Part shown: positions 16,944 through 24,819 of the stretch, in pieces
Numbering within the stretch: the stretch's first letter is position 1
How the letters are laid out: every line of letters starts with the position of its first letter
DNA from: an uncultured Oscillospiraceae bacterium
Lineage (GTDB): Bacteria; Bacillota; Clostridia; Oscillospirales; Oscillospiraceae
Direction: 5' to 3'
NCBI GenBank assembly: GCA_910587395.1
Contig: CAJULJ010000005.1
Location: 27,009 to 91,008 of the forward strand
DNA length: 64,000 nucleotides
Notes under the pieces: generated by a model
Seen by the model: the letters and a program-made list of their open reading frames with translations, nothing else
Database searches by the model: none
What the model was told of the DNA's origin: nothing
Translations under genes and position numbers: made by a program

Positions 16944-18308
16944 TTATTTCAGCAGTCCCTGAATCAAAATCACCAGGATCAGCACCGGGAGCACAAACTG
17001 GAAGTAGGGCTTCAGCGCCCGGGGCATTTTGATCCCCTTGCCGGTGTTGGCCTCCTCCAGGTACCGGTCGAAGCCCCAGCCCCACTTGGTGACGCAGAAC
17101 AGCAGGTACACCAGCGATCCCAGCGGCAGCAGCAGGTTGCTCACCAGGAAGTCCTCAATGTCCAGAACCTGACCCACGCTGCCGTTGGGCAGCACGGCCT
17201 CAAAATACCACAGGTTATACCCCAGCACGCAGGGCATACTGGCAAGGAGCACAAATACCCCGTTCACCATCGCCGCCTTTTTCCGGCTCCAGCCGAAGTT
17301 GTCGATGCACCCGGCCAGCAGATTCTCAAACACCGCGATCACCGTGGAGAAGCTGGCGAAGGACATGAACAGGAAGAACAGCGACCCCCACAGCCGTCCG
17401 CCCGCCATGTTGGCGAACACCTTGGGCAGGGTCATGAAGATGAGGGACGGCCCCGCATCCGGCGTCACATCGAAGGAGAAGCAGGCGGGGAAGATAATCA
17501 GTCCGCTCATGAGAGCCACAAAGGTGTCCAGCCCGCAGATGCGCACCGCCTCCCCGGCCAGAGTGTTGTCCCGGCTCATGTAGCTGCCGAAAATCTCCAT
17601 GGCGGCGACACCCAGGCTCAGGGTGAAAAACGCCTGATTCATGGCGGCGGTGACGACCTTTCCAAGCCCCTGCTCCACCGCCCGGCCGAAGTCGGGCAGG
17701 AGGTAGAACTTCACCCCTTCCCCGGCTCCGGGGAGGGTCAGGCTGTGCACCGCCAGCACCACGATCAGTCCCAGCAGGCCGGCCATCATCACCTTGGTCA
17801 CCCGCTCCAGGCCGCCTTGCAGCCCCAGGGAGCACACCAGGAAGCCCGCCAGCACCGTGATCGCCATCCAGACCGTCATCTCGGCGGGGTTGGCCCGCAT
17901 GGCGGAAAACACCCCGTCCACCGCCTCGCCGGTCAGCCCCGAGAAGGTCCCCCCGGCGAATTTGAAAAAGTAGCCCAGCATCCAGCCGGACACGGTGGTG
18001 TAGTACATCATCAGCAGATAGCACCCGATGAGGCAGAACCAGCCGTGGATATGCCACTTGGACCCGGCGGGCTCCAGGGCCTGGTACCCCAGCACGGCGC
18101 TCTTACGGCTGGCCCGGCCCACCGCAAGCTCCATGGTCAGCACGGGTATGCCCATAATCACCAGAAACAGCAGGTAAAACAGCACAAACACCCCGCCGCC
18201 GTTCTCCCCAGTGACGTAGGGGAATTTCCACACGTTGCCGATGCCGATGGCACAGCCCGCGCTCACCAGCAGGAAGCCCAGCCGGGAGCGGAAATTTTCT
18301 CGCTTCAT
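16944..18308 (-). CDS. Sodium:neurotransmitter symporter (NSS/SNF) family amino acid transporter
   Basis: 454 residues from the ATG at 18308, which has a GGAG ribosome binding site; the longer in-frame reading to 18383 overlaps the GH13 gene. The NSS signature GCAIGIGNVWKFPYVTGENGGG occupies transmembrane span 1, and about eleven to twelve spans follow. This is a LeuT-fold Na+-coupled carrier, probably for a hydrophobic or aromatic amino acid. It begins 34 bases after the GH13 gene on the same strand, though no functional link is evident. Confidence 0.92.
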   Translation of the reverse strand: MKRENFRSRLGFLLVSAGCAIGIGNVWKFPYVTGENGGGVFVLFYLLFLVIMGIPVLTMELAVGRASRKSAVLGYQALEPAGSKWHIHGWFCLIGCYLLMMYYTTVSGWMLGYFFKFAGGTFSGLTGEAVDGVFSAMRANPAEMTVWMAITVLAGFLVCSLGLQGGLERVTKVMMAGLLGLIVVLAVHSLTLPGAGEGVKFYLLPDFGRAVEQGLGKVVTAAMNQAFFTLSLGVAAMEIFGSYMSRDNTLAGEAVRICGLDTFVALMSGLIIFPACFSFDVTPDAGPSLIFMTLPKVFANMAGGRLWGSLFFLFMSFASFSTVIAVFENLLAGCIDNFGWSRKKAAMVNGVFVLLASMPCVLGYNLWYFEAVLPNGSVGQVLDIEDFLVSNLLLPLGSLVYLLFCVTKWGWGFDRYLEEANTGKGIKMPRALKPYFQFVLPVLILVILIQGLLK

Positions 18309-18342
18309 CCCTTTTTTCTCCTTACCTCTATTTGCGCTGTAT

Positions 18343-19650
18343 TCATCCGGGTCCTTCCCCGGTCCAGGGGGCCTCGAAAACAATGGGGAAGCCCCGGCAG
18401 CTCAGCATACCCTCGCTGACCTTCACCGGCGCCCTCTCAAGCGCCAGGTTGGGATAGACCCCGTCCGGCGCGTCCGCCGGTACCAGGGCATCCCGGCCCC
18501 GCAGGCTGAACACCCCCACCAGCTGACGGTCTCCTTTTCTATGCGTGGCGTACAGGATATCGCGGGGCAGGGCTCTCACCTCATACCGGCTGTCGGTGAG
18601 GAGAGGATTCCTTTTCAGCGCGGCCAGCTCCCTCATCGTCTCCGAGTAGTCCAGCCCATCGGACCAGTCCACCTCATCCTTGTCGAACAGGCTGGGCCGG
18701 TGGCCGTCCCGCGCCTCCTGCCCGGCGTACAGCAGGGTCATCCCCTTCTGGAAATAGAGGAATGCCTCCCAGTTGTGCCTCACTCTGTGGTTCGGGATGA
18801 GAAACGCCGCCCGGGCTCTGTCGTGGTTCTCCAGAAAGCGAAGCTTCACGTAGTTTTCGGGATAAATGGTCTCCTGGGCGTTGATCGCCTCCGCGTACCG
18901 CTCCAGCGGGGCCCTGCCCTCCAGATACGCCTGGAACACATCGTAAATGTCGTAGTCGTAGCAGATGTCAAAGGCCTGGTACAGCTCGGAGTCGGACAGC
19001 GCGCCCATTCCCTGGGCCCGCCACTCCCTGACGGCGCCGGGTTCCACCGACTCGGCCAGCCAGAGGCAGCCGGGGCGCACCCGCTCCACCTCTTCCCGTG
19101 CCCGGAGCCAGAAGTCCAGCGGCACCAGGGGCGCCACGTCGCACCGGAAGCCGTCCACCATGGAGGCCCAGTATTTCAGCGTCTCAATCTGATAATCCCA
19201 CAGCCCCGGCTGGGAGTAGTCCAGGTCGATGACATCCCACCACTCTCCCACCCGGTTGCCGAAGCTGCCGTCCGGCTTGCGGTAGAACCACTCGGGATGC
19301 TCCCGCGCCAGCCGGGAGTCGGGGGAGGTGTGGTTATACACCACGTCGATGACGCACCTCATCCCCAGCTTGTGAATGTCGTCCACCAAGCGTTGAAAAT
19401 CCTCCAGAGCGCCATACTCCGGGTTGACCGCCCGGTAGTCCCGAATGGCGTATGGACTGCCCAAGCCGCCCTTTCGGTTCACCTCTCCGATGGGGTGAAT
19501 GGGCATCAGCCAGATGATGTCCGCTCCCAGGTCTCGGATGCGCCCCAGGTCCCGGCGCACCCCCTCAAAGGTGCCCTCGGGGCTGTAATTGCGCACAAAA
19601 ACGGAATACATGATCTGATTTCGACAGGATTTACTGGTGCTTTTCGCCAT
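18343..19650 (-). CDS. GH13 alpha-amylase family glycosidase, cytoplasmic
   Basis: 435 residues with no signal peptide, so it should act on imported alpha-glucosides. The TIM barrel carries all GH13 regions: DVVYNH near 102-107, GFRCDVA with nucleophile Asp171, LWLAES with acid/base Glu200, and FLENHDR with Asp277. It is shorter than typical neopullulanases because no N-terminal beta domain is present. The start at 19650 follows GAGGGGGATCAAT. Exact specificity (alpha-glucosidase, maltogenic amylase or similar) cannot be told. Confidence 0.88.
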   Translation of the reverse strand: MAKSTSKSCRNQIMYSVFVRNYSPEGTFEGVRRDLGRIRDLGADIIWLMPIHPIGEVNRKGGLGSPYAIRDYRAVNPEYGALEDFQRLVDDIHKLGMRCVIDVVYNHTSPDSRLAREHPEWFYRKPDGSFGNRVGEWWDVIDLDYSQPGLWDYQIETLKYWASMVDGFRCDVAPLVPLDFWLRAREEVERVRPGCLWLAESVEPGAVREWRAQGMGALSDSELYQAFDICYDYDIYDVFQAYLEGRAPLERYAEAINAQETIYPENYVKLRFLENHDRARAAFLIPNHRVRHNWEAFLYFQKGMTLLYAGQEARDGHRPSLFDKDEVDWSDGLDYSETMRELAALKRNPLLTDSRYEVRALPRDILYATHRKGDRQLVGVFSLRGRDALVPADAPDGVYPNLALERAPVKVSEGMLSCRGFPIVFEAPWTGEGPG

Positions 19651-19680
19651 ATTGATCCCCCTCTCAAACCGCACCACATT

Positions 19681-19709
19681 AAGATATCACGTTTCTCACT
19701 GGATGGCAA
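19681..19709 (-). promoter_or_regulatory. Promoter of the GH13 gene
   Basis: Minus-strand TTGCCA (19709-19704), 17-base spacer, TATCTT (19686-19681) with an extended TGA; 31 bases before the start codon. Confidence 0.7.
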
Positions 19710-19723
19710 CCCGTATTTCCAGA

Positions 19724-19755
19724 AAAAGCCCGGACCCATCCAGGTCCGGGCTTTT
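19724..19755 (-). terminator. Terminator of the oligopeptide ABC operon
   Basis: Perfect 13-bp inverted repeat (19724-19736 / 19743-19755), AAAAGCCCGGACC and its complement, with a T run on the minus-strand 3' side, directly after the last ABC gene. Confidence 0.88.
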
Positions 19756-19759
19756 CACC

Positions 19760-20485
19760 CTAATCCAGCGCCAGGGAAGCGTCCAGCAGCTTTTTGGTGT
19801 AGGGGTGCCGGGGATGGTCGTAGATCGTATCCACATCCCCCTCCTCCACGATCTCGCCGCCCGTCATCACCGCCACCCGGTCGCAGAGCTGGTATACCAC
19901 CGCCAGATCGTGGGAGATAAACAGGTAGGACAGGCCCAGCTCCTCCTTAAGGTCGGCCAGCAGTCGCAGAATCTGCGCCTGCAAGGTCACGTCCAGCGCC
20001 GACACCGGCTCGTCCAGCACAATGAGCTTGCTGCCCTGGATGAGGGCGGCGGCGATGGCCACCCGCTGGCGCTGTCCGCCGGACAGTTGGGCGGGCTTCC
20101 GGGACAGGTGCTCTTCCTCCAACCCCACCAGGGGCAGAAACCGCACGACCTTTTCCCGGCGCTCCGCCCGGTTCCTCATCCCGGCGGCCCGGAGGGGCTC
20201 CTCCAGAATCCAGCCCACCGTCTTGGCCGGGTTCAGCGAGCCGTAGGGGTCCTGAAACACCATCTGCGGGCGCTCACTGTTGACGCACAGGGTCCCGATG
20301 ACGTCGGCGACCATCCCCAGCACGCATTTGGCCAGGGTGGACTTGCCCGACCCGGATTCGCCCACGATTCCCAGCACCTCGCCGGGGGCCAGGTCCAGGG
20401 ACACGCGGCGCAGCACCTGCTTACGGTCCTTCCCCCGGCCATACCAACTGCTCAGGTCACGGATATGCACGATGGGTTCAGCCAT
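19760..20485 (-). CDS. Peptide ABC transporter ATP-binding protein, DppF/OppF type
   Basis: 241-residue ATPase that powers di/oligopeptide uptake together with the neighbouring DppD-type subunit. Walker A GESGSGKSTLAK is near residue 40, the ABC signature LSGGQRQRVAIA near 134 and Walker B LIVLDEPVSALD near 158. It is shorter than usual DppF proteins (about 320): the C-terminal oligopeptide-ABC extension is missing, and the sequence ends after KKLLDASLALD. Its start overlaps the end of the dppD-like gene by eight bases. Last gene of the five-gene operon. Confidence 0.9.
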   Translation of the reverse strand: MAEPIVHIRDLSSWYGRGKDRKQVLRRVSLDLAPGEVLGIVGESGSGKSTLAKCVLGMVADVIGTLCVNSERPQMVFQDPYGSLNPAKTVGWILEEPLRAAGMRNRAERREKVVRFLPLVGLEEEHLSRKPAQLSGGQRQRVAIAAALIQGSKLIVLDEPVSALDVTLQAQILRLLADLKEELGLSYLFISHDLAVVYQLCDRVAVMTGGEIVEEGDVDTIYDHPRHPYTKKLLDASLALD

Positions 20486-21287
20486 CCTGTCCGCCCCCTC
20501 TCAGCTTTTTCCGGGCGGGGCGGGAGGCGATGAGCAGCTTGGTGTACTCCGCCCTGGGGTGGTAGAACACGTCGTCCACCGCCCCGGACTCCACAATGTT
20601 CCCCTGCTTCATCACCACCACCCGGCCGCACAGGGCCTTCACCACCCCCAGGTCGTGGGAGATGAACAGGATGGCGGTGCCCTCCTTGCGGTTGATGTCC
20701 TTCAGCGTCTCCAGAATCTGTGCCTGGATGGTCACGTCCAGCGCCGTGGTGGGCTCGTCGGCGATGAGCAGCCGGGGCCGCAGCACCAGCGCCGAGGCGA
20801 TCATCACCCGCTGCCGCATCCCGCCGGACAACTGGTGGGGGTATTGGGGATACACGCTTTCCGGATCAGGAAGCCCCGCCAGAGCCATGGCGTCCAGGGC
20901 GCGGGCTTTTCGCTCCGCCCGGGACAGCTTTTCGTGGATACGCAGCGACTCCTCCACCTGCTTCCCGATGCGCATGGTGGGGTTCAGGCTGGTCATGGGC
21001 TCCTGGAAGATGATGGACAGGTCCCGGCCCTGGTACTGCCGCAGCTCCTCCCGGGACAGGGCCAGCAGGTCGATGCCCTCGAATACGGCGCTGCCGCTCA
21101 CCGTTACCTGGGAGCGCCGGATCAGCCCCATCAGCGCGTGGGCGGTCATGGACTTGCCCGAGCCGGACTCGCCCACGATGCCCACCACCTCGCCCCGGTC
21201 CATGTCCAGACAGAAGCGGTCCACGGCGGTGAAGGGCGCGCCCCGGTCGGTGAACACCACGCTCAAATCCCGAATGCTCAGCATCAT
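20478..21287 (-). CDS. Peptide ABC transporter ATP-binding protein, DppD/OppD type
   Basis: 269 residues from the tandem ATG ATG at 21287/21284. A longer open reading frame extends to 21839 but its upstream part is the out-of-frame shadow of the permease gene. Walker A GESGSGKSMTAH, signature LSGGMRQRVMIA and Walker B LLIADEPTTALD are intact. As with the partner ATPase, the C-terminal extension is trimmed relative to the usual 330 residues. Start and permease stop overlap. Confidence 0.9.
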   Translation of the reverse strand: MMLSIRDLSVVFTDRGAPFTAVDRFCLDMDRGEVVGIVGESGSGKSMTAHALMGLIRRSQVTVSGSAVFEGIDLLALSREELRQYQGRDLSIIFQEPMTSLNPTMRIGKQVEESLRIHEKLSRAERKARALDAMALAGLPDPESVYPQYPHQLSGGMRQRVMIASALVLRPRLLIADEPTTALDVTIQAQILETLKDINRKEGTAILFISHDLGVVKALCGRVVVMKQGNIVESGAVDDVFYHPRAEYTKLLIASRPARKKLRGGGQDG

Positions 21288-22090
21288 GACACCGCCCCCA
21301 TCCGCTCCCGGACGCCCTCGCCCACCAGGCCCACGCCCAGGATGAGCAGGATCACCACCGCCGCCGGGAAGACGGCGCACCAGGGCAGGGTGAACAGATA
21401 GCCCTGGGCATCCTTGAGCATGTAGCCCAGGCTGGGCTCCGTGGGAGTGACGCCAATGCCCAGATAGCTCATAGACGCCTCCGCCAGCACCGCGTTGTTG
21501 AAGCCGATGGTCAACCCGGACAGCAAGACCGGCCAGGTGTTGGGCAGGATGTGGACGAAGATGATCCGAAGGCCGGACACCCCCATGAGCCGGGCGGACC
21601 GGACGAAATCCCGGTCCCGGTACTTGAGGAACTCCCCCCGGACCAGCCGGGCAAAGCTGGGGACGAACAGCACGCCCAGCGCCCCGATCACATTGTACTT
21701 TCCCGGCCCGGTGACCGCCAGCACCACCAGGGCCAGCAGCACGCTGGGGAAGGCCGCGATGGCGTCGCACAGGCGCATGACGAGGGCGTCCACCGGGCCG
21801 CCGTAGTAGCCGCACAGAGCCCCGACGGCCAGCCCGCACACCGCCCCAACCGCCAGCACCGCCAGGGCGATGGTCAGGGTGGAACCCGCCCCCTCCAGGG
21901 TGCGGGAGAAGACGTCCCGCCCCATGGAATCGCAGCCGAACAGGTGACGGAGGGAGGGCTTAGCCTCCCGGTCGGCGGCACTCATGGCGGAGGGCACATA
22001 GGGCGTCCAGAAAAAGCCCACGGCGATATAGAGCAGCATGAGCGCCGTCAAAATCACCCCAATGGTGAGATACCAGTTTTTTCGTTTCAT
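21284..22090 (-). CDS. Peptide ABC transporter permease, DppC/OppC type
   Basis: 268 residues from the ATG at 22090, with GAGAGGTG six bases upstream; an in-frame GTG nine bases earlier overlaps that site. One N-terminal span is followed by an external loop with FGCDSMGRDVFSRTL, typical of DppC, then about five further spans. The cytoplasmic EAA loop region (EASMSYLGIGVTPTEPSLGYML) couples to the ATPases. The stop of the DppB gene lies five bases upstream. Confidence 0.92.
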   Translation of the reverse strand: MKRKNWYLTIGVILTALMLLYIAVGFFWTPYVPSAMSAADREAKPSLRHLFGCDSMGRDVFSRTLEGAGSTLTIALAVLAVGAVCGLAVGALCGYYGGPVDALVMRLCDAIAAFPSVLLALVVLAVTGPGKYNVIGALGVLFVPSFARLVRGEFLKYRDRDFVRSARLMGVSGLRIIFVHILPNTWPVLLSGLTIGFNNAVLAEASMSYLGIGVTPTEPSLGYMLKDAQGYLFTLPWCAVFPAAVVILLILGVGLVGEGVRERMGAVS

Positions 22091-22095
22091 AGCGC

Positions 22096-23037
22096 TCACC
22101 TCTCAGCGATCCGGGGATCCATCACCCGGTAAAGCAGGTCTGCCAGGAAGTTGCAGCCCACCACCACCGCCGCCAGCAGCACCACGATGGCCTGGACCAC
22201 CGGGTAGTCCCGGTGGCCGATTTCGGTGATCAGCAAACGCCCCAGTCCGGGGATGGTGAACACCTGCTCCACCACGATGGAGCCGGCCATGATGTCGCCG
22301 ACGGCCATGGCCAGGAAGGTGACTACCGGAATCATGGCGTTGCGCAGCACATGCCGCCGCAGGGCGGAGCTCTGGCTGTTGCCTTTACTGTAAGCGGTGC
22401 GGATGTAGTCCTGGCCCAGCTCCCCCAGGATGGAGCCCCGCAGCAGCTTCACCGTCATGGCGCTCTTGGGCAGGGCCACCGCCAGGGCGGGGAACACCAT
22501 GAACCGCAGGTGGGCCCCCAGGCCGTCCTCCAGGGGGACATACTCCGGCCGGAACCATTTCAGCACCAGGGCAAAGAGGAACATCAGGCCGATGCCCATG
22601 ATAAAGTTGGGCACGGACATGGTCACCTGGGCGAGCACCGTTACGAGCCTGTCCACGACGCCCCCCCGGCGCCGGGCGGAGATCAGCCCCAGGGGCAGGG
22701 AGATGGCCACAATGAGCGCAAACGAGAGGGCGGCCATCACCAGCGTGACCTGCGCCCGGGTGGCCACCAGCTCGGACACCGGCATGTCAAACTTGAAGGA
22801 CCGGCCGAAGTCCCCGGTGACAAAGGCGGCCAGCCAGCTCCAATACCGCTGCCATACCGGCAGGTCCAGCCCGTGCTGGGCCCGAAAGGCGGCGATCTCT
22901 TCCCGTGTGGCCTCGGCCCCCAGGACGGAGGTGGTGGGATCACCGGGGATGACGGAGAAAGCGGCGAAAGCCAGTACGCTCACCAGCAGCAGGGTGCCAA
23001 CAAGCAGCCCCGCCCGTTTCAGTAAGGCTTTTCCCAC
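22096..23037 (-). CDS. Peptide ABC transporter permease, DppB/OppB type
   Basis: About 313 residues. I prefer the GTG at 23037, which has an AGGGGGC site eight bases upstream, over the TTG at 23061. Features are an N-terminal span (LLVGTLLLVSVLAFAAFSVIPGDP), the large periplasmic loop, and five more spans. The DIMAGSIVVEQVFTIPGLGRLL stretch near the C-terminus is a DppB hallmark. It is separated from the substrate-binding gene by a long hairpin. Confidence 0.92.
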   Translation of the reverse strand: MGKALLKRAGLLVGTLLLVSVLAFAAFSVIPGDPTTSVLGAEATREEIAAFRAQHGLDLPVWQRYWSWLAAFVTGDFGRSFKFDMPVSELVATRAQVTLVMAALSFALIVAISLPLGLISARRRGGVVDRLVTVLAQVTMSVPNFIMGIGLMFLFALVLKWFRPEYVPLEDGLGAHLRFMVFPALAVALPKSAMTVKLLRGSILGELGQDYIRTAYSKGNSQSSALRRHVLRNAMIPVVTFLAMAVGDIMAGSIVVEQVFTIPGLGRLLITEIGHRDYPVVQAIVVLLAAVVVGCNFLADLLYRVMDPRIAER

Positions 23038-23053
23038 GGGGAAAGCCCCCTTT

Positions 23054-23115
23054 CTTTCCAAGAAGGGCGGGGCCGTCCCACGGACGACCCCGCCCCATGC
23101 TGTTTCTTGGTGGAA
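23054..23115 (-). other. Long intergenic hairpin between binding-protein and permease genes
   Basis: The core is GGGCGGGGCCGTCC (23065-23078) pairing with 23082-23095, one G-U pair, extended by TTTCCAAGAA pairing with TTCTTGGTGGAAA outside it. No T run follows on the minus strand, so this is more likely an mRNA-stabilising or attenuating stem than a full terminator. Confidence 0.65.
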
Positions 23116-23121
23116 AATAAA

Positions 23122-24708
23122 TTATTTGTAGTGGATGGACGACATGTCGATGACGTATGTGCGGTAGAAGGTGAACCCGTCCAGCGCGGGATTCAGCACC
23201 GCCAGGTCGCACAGGTCCTGAATCCACAGGCTGGCCGCCTTCTCGTTCAGAATCTCCTCCGCCCGCTTGTACAGCCCGACCTGCTCTTCGCTGTCGGTGG
23301 CCGTCATGGCGCGGCTCATCACGTCGTCAAACTCCTCGTCCTGGAAGTTGATGAAGTTCTTCTGGTTGTCGCTCATGTAGCGCACCAGCATCTCCCGGGC
23401 GGTCATGTCGTCGGCGGAGATGCCGCACACCGTGGACTGGTAGTCCCGGCCCCGGTACACGTCCGACACCCAGCTCTCCCACTCGATGGGCGCCAGCTCG
23501 GCGGTGATGCCCGCCTGCTTGAGCTGCTCAATGATAACCTGGGCGGTGTCCATGTGCTGGGCGTAGTTGGAGGGGGCGGTGATGGTCATGCTAAAGCCGT
23601 CGGGATAGCCCGCCTGGGCCAACAGCTCCTTGGCCTTCTCCACGTCCGGCTGGTAGCGTTCCGCCAGCTCGGGCACAAAGTACGTATTCTGGGCGGGGTA
23701 CATGCTGGTGCCGGTGGCCACGCCCGCGCCGTTGCACACAAACTCAATGATCTCGTTCACGTCGATGGCGTAGTACATGGCCTGACGGACCAGCTCGTTG
23801 TCAAAGGGTTCCACGGCGTTGTTGAGGTAAAGCGCCTGGACCAGCTTCATGGTGTCCTGGTGGACGGTGAACTGGTCCTTCACCTCGCGCTCCAGGGTGT
23901 TGGGCAGGTGGACCACCATGTCCAGCGTGCCGCCCTTCAGGCCGATGACCATGGCGTTCACGTCGGGGACGATTTTGAAGGTCACCTCGTCCAGGCTGGC
24001 GGCCTTCTCCTGGTTCCAGTAGCCGTCGTACTTCTCCATCACCAGGCTGTCCTGGGGGGTGTAGGAGACGAACCGGAAGGGGCCGGTGCCGGTCATGGTG
24101 TCGGTGATGGTTGGGCCGGAGTTCTTGGGGATGATGGGGGCGGTGAGGGCGTTGAGGAATTCCAGACTGGGCTCGGACAGGGTGACGACCACATGGCTGT
24201 CGTCGGCGGCCTCAATGCGCTCCACAACAGAAAACGCCGAGACCAGAGGCTTTCCTTCGTTCTCCGATCCGGCGCAGCGTTCCAGGGAATAGACCACATC
24301 CTCGATGGTGACGGCCTCTCCGTTGTGGAACGTGACGCCCTCCCGCAGGGTGAAGGTGTACGTGGTCCCATCCTCAGAAATCTCATAGTCACTGGCGACG
24401 GCCGGGGTCAGCGAACCGTCGGGGCTGGCCTTCACCAGTCCCTCGAAGATGTTGAACAAGACCTCGCGGATGCCTGCCGTTTTGGCAAGCTGTGGATCGA
24501 GGTTGCTCAAATCCTGTGCGATACCTACCGTGACTGAGTTCCCGTTGGGTAACTCGCCCGATTGTGCAGCGGACGCCTCGCTCCCGCTGTCGGTCACGTC
24601 CGAAGAGGGCGTGGCCTGCGTGTCTCCTGCGCTGCATGCGCACAGTGAGACCGCCAGCATGGCAAAGGCGGCCAGCAGCAAAAGGGCCCGTTTGACAAAC
24701 TTGGGCAT
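23122..24708 (-). CDS. Peptide ABC transporter substrate-binding lipoprotein (SBP_bac_5)
   Basis: 528 residues, first gene of the operon. The N-terminus has Lys/Arg, a hydrophobic core and the lipobox LCAC at residues 22-25, so it is a lipoprotein anchored to the outer face of the membrane. A Ser/Thr/Asp-rich linker follows, then the family-5 solute-binding fold (GIAQDLSNLDPQ, FNIFEGLV, FTLREGVTFHNGE). It delivers di- or oligopeptides to the downstream permeases. Length is typical. Confidence 0.92.
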   Translation of the reverse strand: MPKFVKRALLLLAAFAMLAVSLCACSAGDTQATPSSDVTDSGSEASAAQSGELPNGNSVTVGIAQDLSNLDPQLAKTAGIREVLFNIFEGLVKASPDGSLTPAVASDYEISEDGTTYTFTLREGVTFHNGEAVTIEDVVYSLERCAGSENEGKPLVSAFSVVERIEAADDSHVVVTLSEPSLEFLNALTAPIIPKNSGPTITDTMTGTGPFRFVSYTPQDSLVMEKYDGYWNQEKAASLDEVTFKIVPDVNAMVIGLKGGTLDMVVHLPNTLEREVKDQFTVHQDTMKLVQALYLNNAVEPFDNELVRQAMYYAIDVNEIIEFVCNGAGVATGTSMYPAQNTYFVPELAERYQPDVEKAKELLAQAGYPDGFSMTITAPSNYAQHMDTAQVIIEQLKQAGITAELAPIEWESWVSDVYRGRDYQSTVCGISADDMTAREMLVRYMSDNQKNFINFQDEEFDDVMSRAMTATDSEEQVGLYKRAEEILNEKAASLWIQDLCDLAVLNPALDGFTFYRTYVIDMSSIHYK

Positions 24709-24763
24709 TTTGCTTCTTCCTTTCTACTGCATTTCTCGCAACTGTATTCAGTTGTCGGGGTAT

Positions 24764-24791
24764 ATTGTAGCACACCGGGCCGAAATTGCAA
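24764..24791 (-). promoter_or_regulatory. Promoter of the peptide ABC operon
   Basis: Minus-strand TTGCAA (24791-24786), 16-base spacer, TACAAT (24769-24764). The -35 element lies in the loop and arm of a GGGCCGAAATTGC inverted repeat (24777-24789 / 24795-24807) that may also end the upstream transcript. Confidence 0.55.
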
Positions 24792-24819
24792 GAGGCAATT
24801 TCGGCCCGGCATGATCTTT

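Noticed and set aside
20478..21839. 453-codon version of the DppD-type ATPase
   Set aside because: The first 180 codons are the out-of-frame reading of the upstream permease gene; the true start is the ATG pair at 21287/21284.
24777..24807. GGGCCGAAATTGC inverted repeat as a terminator of the radical SAM gene
   Set aside because: It lacks a T run on the minus strand and overlaps the -35 of the next operon, so terminator function is uncertain and it was only noted with that promoter.
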